In this document: piece by piece, positions 26,183 to 34,400 of the stretch
Position numbering within the stretch: position 1 is the stretch's first letter
How the letters are laid out: every line of letters starts with the position of its first letter
NCBI RefSeq assembly: GCF_028473745.1
Contig: NZ_CP101137.1
Coordinates: 4,526,001 to 4,590,000, forward strand
Direction of reading: 5' to 3'
DNA length: 64,000 nucleotides
From: Streptomyces sp. M92
Lineage (GTDB): Bacteria; Actinomycetota; Actinomycetes; Streptomycetales; Streptomycetaceae
Notes under the pieces: model-generated
What the model was told of the DNA's origin: nothing
Database searches by the model: none
Seen by the model: only the letters and a program-made list of their open reading frames with translations
Position numbers and translations under genes: made by a program

Positions 26183-29100
26183 ATGACACTTCCAGGGGGG
26201 ACCGTGTCACTCAGCACGTACGGCTGGCTGGTCCGAGCAGTCTCGGACTTCGGCAGCGCATGCAAGACGAAGCTCGCCGGTGACGGTGGACAGGAGGCCG
26301 CGATACGTGGCCCACTGGAGAATCTGCTGGCGGCCGTGGGGAGCCACCACGCCATCTCCGAAGTCACCTGGCACGATGAGGTCGAACTCCGCGACCTCGG
26401 GGTGCGTCCGGACTACGCCGTGCGCGTCGACGGGATGGTCAACGGCTACATCGAACTGAAAAAGCCCGGACTGAGCGTAGATCCCGGGACGTTCACCCGT
26501 CGAAACCGGGAGCAGTGGGAGAACCTCCGCGACCTGCCCAACCTCCTGTACTCCAACGGCACGGAGTGGCGCCTGTTCCGCCACGGCGTGCAGCTCGGCG
26601 AGACCGTCCACTTCGTAGGGTCACTGAAGACCGCCGGCGAAACGCTCGCGCCGGCCGACCCCGCCGCCTTCGACACGATGATGCAGGTCTTCCTGCTCTG
26701 GGCGCCTCCTCCCATCCGACAGGTGTCCCGACTGGTCCAGCACGTTGCCCCGCTGTGCCGGCTCCTCCGGGGTGCCGTGCTCGAACAGCTCGAGGCCGAG
26801 GCCAAGTCGGGCGACGAGGACGGCCTCACGCACGCCCGCCCCTTCTCCGGACTGAAGAGCGACTGGCGCAGACTGCTCTTCCCTTCCGCGGACGACGCGA
26901 CCTTCGCCGACGGATACGCCCAGACCGTCACCTTCGCACTGCTCCTGGCCCGCGCGGAGGGCATCGACCTCACACAGGTCGGCCTCCATGAGATCGGCCG
27001 CAAGCTGGACGCCGGCCACGCACTGATGGGCAGGGCGCTTCAGCTCCTGACCGGCAACGTCAACGAGCGCTTCGACGTGACCCTCGACCTGCTGCGGCGC
27101 ACGATCAGCTGTGTCGACTGGGAGACCATCCGCCGGGGCAACCGCGACGCGTATCTCCACCTGTACGAGGACTTCCTCACCGTGTACGACGCGGGCCTGC
27201 GACAGAAGAGCGGCTCGTACTACACACCCCGCGAAGTGGTCGAGGAGATGACCCGCCTCACCGAGGACGTGCTGCGCAGCCGCCTCGGGAAGGCGAAGGG
27301 CTACGCCGAGGACGACGTGCGGATCGTGGACCCGGCCATGGGGACGGGGACGTTCCTCCACACGATCATCGAGCGCGTGGCATCGCAGGCCGCGAAACGG
27401 AGTGGACCGGCGATGGCGAGGGACGCCATAGCCCGGCTCGCCCGACGGCTGTTCGGCTTCGAGCTGCAGATGGGTCCCTTCGCGGTCGCCGAGATGCGCG
27501 CCTCGGACCTGCTTAGGAGGCACAACGCCCCGCTTCCCGAGCGCGGCCTCAACCTCTTCGTCACGGACACCCTGGACAACCCATACGTGGAAGAACAGGA
27601 GCTGGCCTCGACGTACGAGGCCCTCTCTATCTCCCGTCGACGCGCGAACGAGGTGAAGGGGAAAACGCCGGTCACTGTGGTCATCGGCAATCCGCCGTAC
27701 GACGACAAGGCGGAGAACCGCGGCGGGTGGGTGGAGAAGCGCCCCAAGGGCCAGGAGCCTCCGTTGCTGGATACCTTCCGCTACCCGGGAAACGGCCGGT
27801 ACGAGCATGTCCTGAAGAACATGTACGTGTACTTCTGGCGCTGGGCCACCTGGAAGGTCTTCGACGCCCACGAGGCCGATCAGCACGGCGTGATCTGCTT
27901 CATCACACCGTCCGGCTTCGCTACGGGGCCCGGCGGGCGCGGCATGCGTGACTACCTGCGCCGGACCTCCGACGAGGGGTGGATCATCAATCTGAGCCCC
28001 GAGGGCCAGCGCGCGGATGTGGGCACGCGGGTCTTCCCGGGCGTTGCCCAGCCACTGGCGATTTGCATCTTCGTCCGGCGATCCGACACGGATTCCGACC
28101 GGCCGGCTCGCATTCACTACCGGGCGCTCTCGGGGAAGCGGCAGGAGAAGTTCCAGCAACTCAAGCAGGTCCGGTTGGACGATGAGGGGTGGCGGGACAC
28201 CCACGAGGCCGATGCGCGGCCGTTCACGCCGGTTACTCAGTCGGGCTGGGAGGACTTTCCGGCACTTGCTGACCTCTTTCCTTGGGGAAGCCTCGGGGTG
28301 ACGTCGAATCGGTCGTGGGTCAGTGCGCCGTCTGCCGAGACGCTGCGCCGCCGTTGGGTCCGCCTGATCAGGGAGGGAGAGGCAGCGGCGAAGGCTGAAC
28401 TGTTGAAGGAAACGCGAGACCGCACGCTCGACCGTCGCGTGGCCCCACTCCCGGGCCGGCCCGCGAGTGGCACCATCGCGGGGGAGACCGCCATCCAGCC
28501 TCACCTGGGCCGAATTGCGCGGCGCAGCTTCGACAGGCAATGGCTCATCGCTGACAGCCGGGTCATCGACTTTCCGCGCCGCGGCCTCTGGGATGCGATG
28601 GGCGAGGCACAGCTCTTCCTGAACCAGCAGTCGTCCCATGTGATCGAGTCGGGGCCCGCGGTCATGGCCACTGCGCTCATACCGGACACCGACCACTTCA
28701 ACGGGCGCGGTGGCCGCAACATACCGATTCTCCACCCGGACGGCTCGGCCAACGTCCCCGCGGGTTTGCTTGCCCACCTCAGTGCCGTCCTAGGGCTGGA
28801 CGAGGTCACGGTCCAGGACTTAGCCGCGTACATGGTGGCAGTTGCCGGCCATTCAGCTTTCACTGCGCAGTTCACGGAAGAACTGCTGACACCCGGAGTG
28901 CGGGTTCCCCTTACTCGAGCCGCCGAGATCTGGCTGAAGGCGGTAACCCTTGGGTCCGAAGCCATCTGGGCTCTCACCTACGGTGAACGTGCCGTCGCAC
29001 CCGAAGCAGCACGTCCCGCCGAACATGTGGAATTCCAGCCAGGCGATCCACGTCAAGTGCGCTACGTGACCCACATCGGGGCGACGCTTCCTGACAGGCT

Positions 29101-29512
29101 GCGCTACGACGCCGAGACCGAGACCCTGTACGTGGGCGAGGGCTCGTTCAGTCCCGTCCCGGAAGCGGTGTGGAACTTCGACGTCGGCGGGATGCCGGTG
29201 ATCAGAAAGTGGTTCGGCTACAGGAAGGCCTCACCGAACAGCAAGCGGACAAGTCCGCTGGACGACATACACGTCGAATCTTGGCCCAGTGAGTGGACGG
29301 AAGAACTTGTCCAGTTACTCTCGGTCTTGCGCCGCCTGACCGATCTTCTTCCCGCCCAGCGAGACCTGCTGGCCGAGGTTCTGGCCGACCCCGTTGTCAC
29401 GGAGGGCGAGTTACGGAAGGAAGGCATCCTGCCTGTCCAGGAGGCCGCACGTAAGGCTCGGCGTCCGAGCGCGCTCAAGGAGGGCCTTTTCGGCACCCTC
29501 GATGGCGATTGA
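26183..29512 (+). CDS. Type ISP/IIG-like restriction-modification enzyme (nuclease-methyltransferase fusion)
   Basis: 1109 aa (ATG at 26183; a GTG at 26204 with a stronger G-rich RBS is possible). Residues ~75-96 (RPDYAVRVDGMVNGYIELKK) give the D...ExK core of a PD-(D/E)xK nuclease. The central region is an N6-adenine methyltransferase: helical bundle, motif I VDPAMGTGTFLH near residue 381 and motif IV VIGNPPYDDK near 503. The C-terminal ~450 residues (HFNGRGGRNIPILHPDGS, QFTEELLTPGVRVPLT) resemble the type ISP specificity domain. No helicase part is present, unlike full-length type ISP enzymes such as LlaGI, so it should behave like a type IIG/L enzyme that cuts and methylates with one chain. 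The 3' third is slightly less GC-rich, as often seen for target-recognition regions. Confidence 0.87.
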   Translation: MTLPGGTVSLSTYGWLVRAVSDFGSACKTKLAGDGGQEAAIRGPLENLLAAVGSHHAISEVTWHDEVELRDLGVRPDYAVRVDGMVNGYIELKKPGLSVDPGTFTRRNREQWENLRDLPNLLYSNGTEWRLFRHGVQLGETVHFVGSLKTAGETLAPADPAAFDTMMQVFLLWAPPPIRQVSRLVQHVAPLCRLLRGAVLEQLEAEAKSGDEDGLTHARPFSGLKSDWRRLLFPSADDATFADGYAQTVTFALLLARAEGIDLTQVGLHEIGRKLDAGHALMGRALQLLTGNVNERFDVTLDLLRRTISCVDWETIRRGNRDAYLHLYEDFLTVYDAGLRQKSGSYYTPREVVEEMTRLTEDVLRSRLGKAKGYAEDDVRIVDPAMGTGTFLHTIIERVASQAAKRSGPAMARDAIARLARRLFGFELQMGPFAVAEMRASDLLRRHNAPLPERGLNLFVTDTLDNPYVEEQELASTYEALSISRRRANEVKGKTPVTVVIGNPPYDDKAENRGGWVEKRPKGQEPPLLDTFRYPGNGRYEHVLKNMYVYFWRWATWKVFDAHEADQHGVICFITPSGFATGPGGRGMRDYLRRTSDEGWIINLSPEGQRADVGTRVFPGVAQPLAICIFVRRSDTDSDRPARIHYRALSGKRQEKFQQLKQVRLDDEGWRDTHEADARPFTPVTQSGWEDFPALADLFPWGSLGVTSNRSWVSAPSAETLRRRWVRLIREGEAAAKAELLKETRDRTLDRRVAPLPGRPASGTIAGETAIQPHLGRIARRSFDRQWLIADSRVIDFPRRGLWDAMGEAQLFLNQQSSHVIESGPAVMATALIPDTDHFNGRGGRNIPILHPDGSANVPAGLLAHLSAVLGLDEVTVQDLAAYMVAVAGHSAFTAQFTEELLTPGVRVPLTRAAEIWLKAVTLGSEAIWALTYGERAVAPEAARPAEHVEFQPGDPRQVRYVTHIGATLPDRLRYDAETETLYVGEGSFSPVPEAVWNFDVGGMPVIRKWFGYRKASPNSKRTSPLDDIHVESWPSEWTEELVQLLSVLRRLTDLLPAQRDLLAEVLADPVVTEGELRKEGILPVQEAARKARRPSALKEGLFGTLDGD

Positions 29513-29524
29513 CCAGATGCGGGA

Positions 29525-29917
29525 TCAAGCGGCACGGGTGTTGCCGATGGCTTCCTGCAGGTTGCAGCTGCCCTGCGCAAGCCTGCGCAGGGCAGCTGCA
29601 ATCCGTCGTTGGTCCACGACTCTTTCCTCGGCATCCAACGCCTCAGCAAACGCAACCACCTCGGCCAGGAGAACCATCGCCTCTTCATGCTCGGCTCGGT
29701 GGAAGAACGCGGCCCCCAGTGCGGTGGCTTCCAGCGTCTCGCCGATCCTCTTGACCAGCCCCATCCAGACGAGTGCTGGGGCGTCTGCGGCAACTTGATC
29801 AGGAGAAAGCCCCCGCGCAACCGTTGCCTCTGACATGGGAAGGGGGAGGGGCGCCAACATCAGCTCCCTGAGGAGGGAGTACTGGGTCGGGGTGAGAGCG
29901 ACGTCCGGAACGACCAT
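29525..29917 (-). CDS. Small winged-helix-like regulator
   Basis: 130 aa starting MVVPDVALTPTQYSLLRELM; longer upstream starts exist (30007) but this ATG begins at the domain. LTPTQYSLLRELMLAPLPLP followed by EATVARGLSPDQVAADAPAL and WMGLVKRI reads like a degenerate MarR-type winged helix, the second half being helical. It is convergent with the restriction-modification gene (12 bp between ends). Its 3' end contains the perfect 18-bp inverted repeat at 29562-29601. Role unknown; it could be a regulator of the neighbouring restriction gene or a remnant of an unrelated module. Confidence 0.6.
   Translation of the reverse strand: MVVPDVALTPTQYSLLRELMLAPLPLPMSEATVARGLSPDQVAADAPALVWMGLVKRIGETLEATALGAAFFHRAEHEEAMVLLAEVVAFAEALDAEERVVDQRRIAAALRRLAQGSCNLQEAIGNTRAA
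29562..29601. terminator. Perfect 18-bp inverted repeat with 4-nt loop
   Basis: TTGCAGCTGCCCTGCGCA (29562-29579) and its exact complement TGCGCAGGGCAGCTGCAA (29584-29601) flank AGCC. It lies about 50 bp after the restriction-modification stop and inside the last codons of the convergent small gene. It is the strongest hairpin in the window and should act as a factor-independent terminator for rightward transcription even without a T-run. It could also be a mobile palindromic unit inserted in frame. Confidence 0.75.
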
Positions 29918-30386
29918 GTGCCAATACCTAGCATGCCGCTCCGTGCGTGGAGCGACACGGGCGCGTAGCGGGAAGTCCATCGGCGTGGCGCGCCAACGTG
30001 ATGTCAACAGGTCGGACGGATGGGCGCCAGTGCACCGTCGAAGGGCTTGCAGAAGCCCTGAGGGGCGGTTGCCTTCCGATCTTGTGCGTGGGCGGTCGGA
30101 CCGGAGTTCGGTCGGATAAAGGCAGGGCGGGCAGTGTCTGCCAACAGGGCATCAGCAACGGCACGTTGGTCACGCGCGCGGCTCGCGCCGAGGCTCGGCG
30201 ATCCGCCTTGAAGGAGATAGGAGCACCCTTTCGGGAAGGCCAGCGGGTGTACCCGGTATGGGGGCAAGCGAGCGAAGCGGCATCGTGGCGACGCTGTGTG
30301 TCTTTAGAGTGTGCTGTGAGTGGCGGTCGGGTGTGGCGCCTGCGGTGGGTCGGGCGCCTCCGGGCAGCGGGTGAGGTGAGGTTGCC
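29918..30386. other. Intergenic region before XRE regulator
   Basis: 469 bp between divergent starts. No ORF here has convincing content. It holds a perfect hairpin AGGGCTT-GCAG-AAGCCCT at 30,042-30,059 and the promoter region of the XRE gene, where I can see no consensus hexamers beyond a TAGAGT at 30,305-30,310. Confidence 0.45.
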
Positions 30387-31202
30387 ATGGCGGCGCATGG
30401 TGAGAGCGAGGCGGGCATCCTGCGGTGTTTCGGACAGCAGGTGCGGTTGCTGAGGACGAGCCGGGGGCTGACGCGGGCGGAGCTGGGCGCGAAGCTCGGG
30501 TACGGCGAGGACATGGTGACGTCCGTGGAGCTGGGGCGGCGCATTCCGAGGCCGGAGTTCATCGAGCGGGCGGACGCGGTGCTGGAGGCCGGCGGGCTGC
30601 TGACGGTAATGAAGGAGGAGGTGGCGCGGGCGCGGTATCCGGCGTTTTTCCGGGATGCGGCGCAGTTGGAGGCGGAGGCGGTTGAGCTGCATGTGTACGC
30701 CAACCAGGCCGTGCCGGGGTTGTTGCAGACGGAGGAGTACGCGCGGGCGGTGTTCGGGGTGCTGCGGCCTCCTCTGGATGACGCGGTAGTTGACGAGCGC
30801 GTTGCCGCGAGGCTGGCGCGACAGGAGATCTTCCACCGCAAGCCACCTCCGCTGATGAGCTTCGTTATCGATGAGTCGGTGCTGCGCCGTCCCCTGGGTG
30901 GGCGTTCCGTGCTGCGTGGACAGTTGGAGCACGTTTTGCTCATCAGCCACATGCGGTACGTCGAAGTGCAGGTCATGCCTCTGGATCGTGACGAGAACGC
31001 AGGGATGGCCGGTCCCTTCACCTTGATCGAGACGAAGGGAGAGCGCAGGATCGCGTACGTGGAGGTTCAGAACGTCAGCCGGGTGCACAGCGAGCGTGAG
31101 CCCGTCCGGGCTCTGGAAGCCAAGTACGGGACGCTGCGTGCTCAGGCGCTGACGCCTCGCGAATCACTCGCGTACGTCGAGAAGTTGTTAGGAGAGCTGT
31201 GA
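30387..31202 (+). CDS. XRE-family regulator with DUF5753 (Scr1 type)
   Basis: 271 aa. N-terminal helix-turn-helix: QVRLLRTSRGLTRAELGAKL and GYGEDMVTSVELGRR. The remainder is the DUF5753 domain common in Streptomyces: VELHVYANQAVPGLLQTEEY, RQEIFHRKPPPLMSFVIDE, LISHMRYVEVQVMPL and FTLIETKG. It is followed by a DUF397 gene with a GTGA overlap. These pairs behave like regulator/antidote modules, occur in dozens of copies per genome, and have been discussed as toxin-antitoxin-like or developmental regulators; target genes are unknown. Confidence 0.93.
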   Translation: MAAHGESEAGILRCFGQQVRLLRTSRGLTRAELGAKLGYGEDMVTSVELGRRIPRPEFIERADAVLEAGGLLTVMKEEVARARYPAFFRDAAQLEAEAVELHVYANQAVPGLLQTEEYARAVFGVLRPPLDDAVVDERVAARLARQEIFHRKPPPLMSFVIDESVLRRPLGGRSVLRGQLEHVLLISHMRYVEVQVMPLDRDENAGMAGPFTLIETKGERRIAYVEVQNVSRVHSEREPVRALEAKYGTLRAQALTPRESLAYVEKLLGEL

Positions 31203-31405
31203 GCACCGAGAAGACATGGCCGCGAATGGGTGCCCCCCTGCACTGGTTCAAGAGCAGCTACAGCAGCGAGGAGGGCGGTGAGTGCGTGGAAGTTGCTGTT
31301 GATGCCGTCACCGTCCACGTGCGGGACTCGAAGCTGGCGGTGGAAGGAAGGCCGGAGCTGAAGGTAGGGCAGGCGGCATGGACGGCGTTGCTTGGAACAA
31401 TGTGA
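31199..31405 (+). CDS. DUF397 domain protein
   Basis: 68 aa from a GTG overlapping the XRE stop. It shows the full DUF397 signature: HWFKSSYSSEEGGECVEVA, VHVRDSKL and a C-terminal AAWTALLG. It is translationally coupled to the XRE/DUF5753 regulator. In characterised cases the small DUF397 protein binds and modulates its cognate regulator. Confidence 0.93.
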   Translation: MSTEKTWPRMGAPLHWFKSSYSSEEGGECVEVAVDAVTVHVRDSKLAVEGRPELKVGQAAWTALLGTM

Positions 31406-31424
31406 AATTGTGCTACTGCTCGCG

Positions 31425-31459
31425 ACGGTCGGCGCCCCTTTCGGGAGAGCGCCGACCGT
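31425..31459. terminator. Bidirectional terminator
   Basis: Perfect 11-bp stem ACGGTCGGCGC (31425-31435) / GCGCCGACCGT (31449-31459) with a 13-nt loop in which CCC/GGG can extend the pairing. It lies between the convergent ends of the DUF397 gene (31405) and the 1689-aa methyltransferase gene (31478), so it can serve both. Confidence 0.8.
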
Positions 31460-31477
31460 TGTCATGAGGAACAGGTG

Positions 31478-34400
31478 TCAGGCCTCACGGCTTGCAGGCG
31501 GAGCCCAGCGACCAGCGGCGATCTCCTTGTCCAAGCGAGCTTGGAAGTGACCGTGCGCGGCACGCATCTCGGCCTCGCGGTCCGCCTTGTAGAAGGGGGC
31601 GGTGTAGCCGGCCGGGGGTGAGGTGGTCTCTGGGGTATCCAAGTAGGCCATGAGGTCAACGTAATCCTGCTTGGTTTGGCCGTATCCGTACGTATTGTGG
31701 TTCGCGGCGATTTTGCGGCCTTTTGCGTCAAAATACATCTCTGACTCGTAGTCGAAGAGGACTGGGTATCGGGACTTGTAGATCGCCACCAGCTGGTCAG
31801 CGGTAATGCCAAGCCAGACGGAAACGAGGGCGTCGAGCTCCACGAGTGCAGCGCGGCGCTCGTACTCCGTGCGCAGAGGTGTGTCGTATTCCCAGGTGTG
31901 CTTGAGGTGCGCAGCTAGTGGTTTGAGATTCATCCAAGTAGGGTTGGCCCAGCCCTCATAGCCTGGCCAGGTTGGGTCGAAAAGCTCCTCCCAAAGGGGC
32001 GCGTAGGCAACAGTCAAGGCATTCAAGCGCATGGTGCGGAGAAGGAGGGCGTGGGCTAGAGGATGGTCCGGGACGGGAGCGGGCATATTGTGGGCCTCAG
32101 CGACCCGGAGGTGCGAGCGGCCGGTGATGCGCAAAAGGTAGTCGAGCGGTAGTGAAGCCCAGAATCCCGCATTGAGAGTGGTCAGGCGATTGTCTTTCAA
32201 GGCCATCGAATTTACAGCATCGACATGTGCAGGGCCGGGTGGGATGAGAGAAGCGAAGAGACTGCGTTCGTTAGCCGAGGGAATCATGACTCGCCACGCG
32301 AGACGGTAGTACTCAGTGTAGCGACGGCCATCCCAGATATCTTGAGCTGAGTTATAGCGACCAAGATCCGCTGCGCGAATGTAATTAGAGGCAGGGATTA
32401 GACCTGCAGGGATGTTAGGAAAGTTCCAAGAAGACCAGTCATTCTTGTTCAGGCAAGGAATATTTGGTTGCTTGTTGAATGGGGTAGCTACTGCGAAGTG
32501 AGGTCCCTGGAGGATGACGTCGGAGAGCGTGGCTACGGGTTGGTTACCCCAGCGAATGAAGCCGTCCCTCTTCCCTGTCGCTTCGTGGTATCCACTGCTA
32601 ATCCGGGGAGTAAAGGACGAAAGTCGCACTGCGAAGGACCCCAGAGCCTCAATGGCATTTTGCTCGGCTTGCTGGACAGGGTACAGCAACGGAGCCTCTT
32701 CGGCGTTCCCTGTAGCTCCAAACAGGGTTAGCCAGCCTGCCAGCCGTTCACGGTTTACGGTCACGATCCGCTCGCGATGTGGACGCATGTCCCAGAACCC
32801 CTTATGTTTGATTCCGGGAAGAAGGCCGCGTCCGTCATGTTCCAATGACTCTGGCAGAGTCTCTGGAGAGAACAGCCAGCTCAGATGCTGGAATTCTGTA
32901 GCTCGGCGCTCTCCGTAGATATTGATACTGAACTCATTCCTGTCCCTAATGTCGAACAGGATTAGCGAATTCATAAAGTGCGCGTGGAGTCGTAGGTGTT
33001 GGAATGTGGCGCGCCTGAGCGGACCCTCCTTGGTGCCTGAGAAATGCGTGTCAGGATGGATTAGGCCAGCCGTACCGGACTGCGTGTTGTGATTCCATAC
33101 CTGGCACATGAAGGCGCGATAGAGGTTTGGTTGGGTTGACGCAAGCAGTGGGTATTGGTTTCCACTGCCCAGAATTGATACAATTCCGGAATTTGCTGCT
33201 TGCTCTTCCAGGAAATAAGAAGAATTGTGCTCGAACTCTAGGATCTCCTCTTTGCGTAGGCGCCACTCGGCTGCACTTGGCTTCTCGGCGAGTGCAAACC
33301 AAGGATCTAGCTCGGCCAGAACCAGGTCCTCCTGCCATCGAGGCCTTACCCAAGGCGGATTCCCCACCTGGAGGTCAAACCCGCCCCGTGCACCGAAGAC
33401 CTGCCCGAACTCCAACTCCCAGTGGAAGAACCCCTGCCGCTCAGCCACATCCCGCGCGACCCCCGCCCACGGATACCGCGACTCCAGCGAGGTGAACCGC
33501 TCCATGCCCATCCACTCGGGCAGCTCGTCCTCGTACCGCTCAAGCTCATCCAGCGTGTCGAACTGGGCCACCAGCGAGTCCGCGGCCACGTCCTGCGTGC
33601 CCAGCAGCGACTCCGCGAAGTCCAGCCAGTCGTCCAGCGAGGCCAGCGGGATCACCGGGCGGCGTTCGCCCCGGATCTGTTCCTTGCGGCTGCCGCCCCG
33701 TGCGCCCTTCGACTTGACCTCGACGACCTGGACGTCGCCGAACAGGTCCTCCGACTCGTACGTCTCCCGCGTCGGCGCACCCGACTGGGCCGGGAGCGGG
33801 GACGGCGTCGTCGACACGGTCCACCCCGCCGACTGCGAGGCGACCTCCGCCGCCCGCGCGTACGACTCGTGCGAGCCGTCCAGCAGCGCAGCGTCCTGCA
33901 CCGGCCAGAACCACAGCGCACACCACGCGTCCATCAGCGTCTTCAGGCGCCAGTACGGGGTGTCGACCGCCTCCAGGTCCGCCTTGACCTTCTCCCTCGG
34001 TACCGCGACCTCGGGAGAGCGCAGCCAGCCGTCCTCCGTGCCCCATACGTCGATGCGGCGCGAGATCTCCCGCTCGGAGATCTCCAGCCGGCGCACGACC
34101 AGCCCCCACAGGTACTCCGCCCGACGCGCCAAGCCCTGCAACCGCTTGGTCTGCGTGGCGTTGGGCGACTTGGTGATCGCCTTCCTCCAAGTGGCCAGCG
34201 CCTTCGCCTCCGTCGGGGCCAGGGCCTTGGCCTCCTTCTCGGCCGCGACCGCGCCCCACTCCTTCGCCGGGAGGAGGAAGTGGTGCACCGCGCCCTGGGG
34301 CAGCGTCGCGCCCGCCAGCGCCTCCGACAGCGGGAAGCGTTCCGGCGTCGTGCCCAGCCAGCCTCCCTTCTTCAGGCGCTCGGCGGAGTAGATCTCCCTG

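Noticed and set aside
29947..30453. Possible small gene in the region before the XRE regulator
   Set aside because: Odd composition (Arg/Gly/Cys), overlaps the start of the XRE gene and has no convincing RBS or motif.
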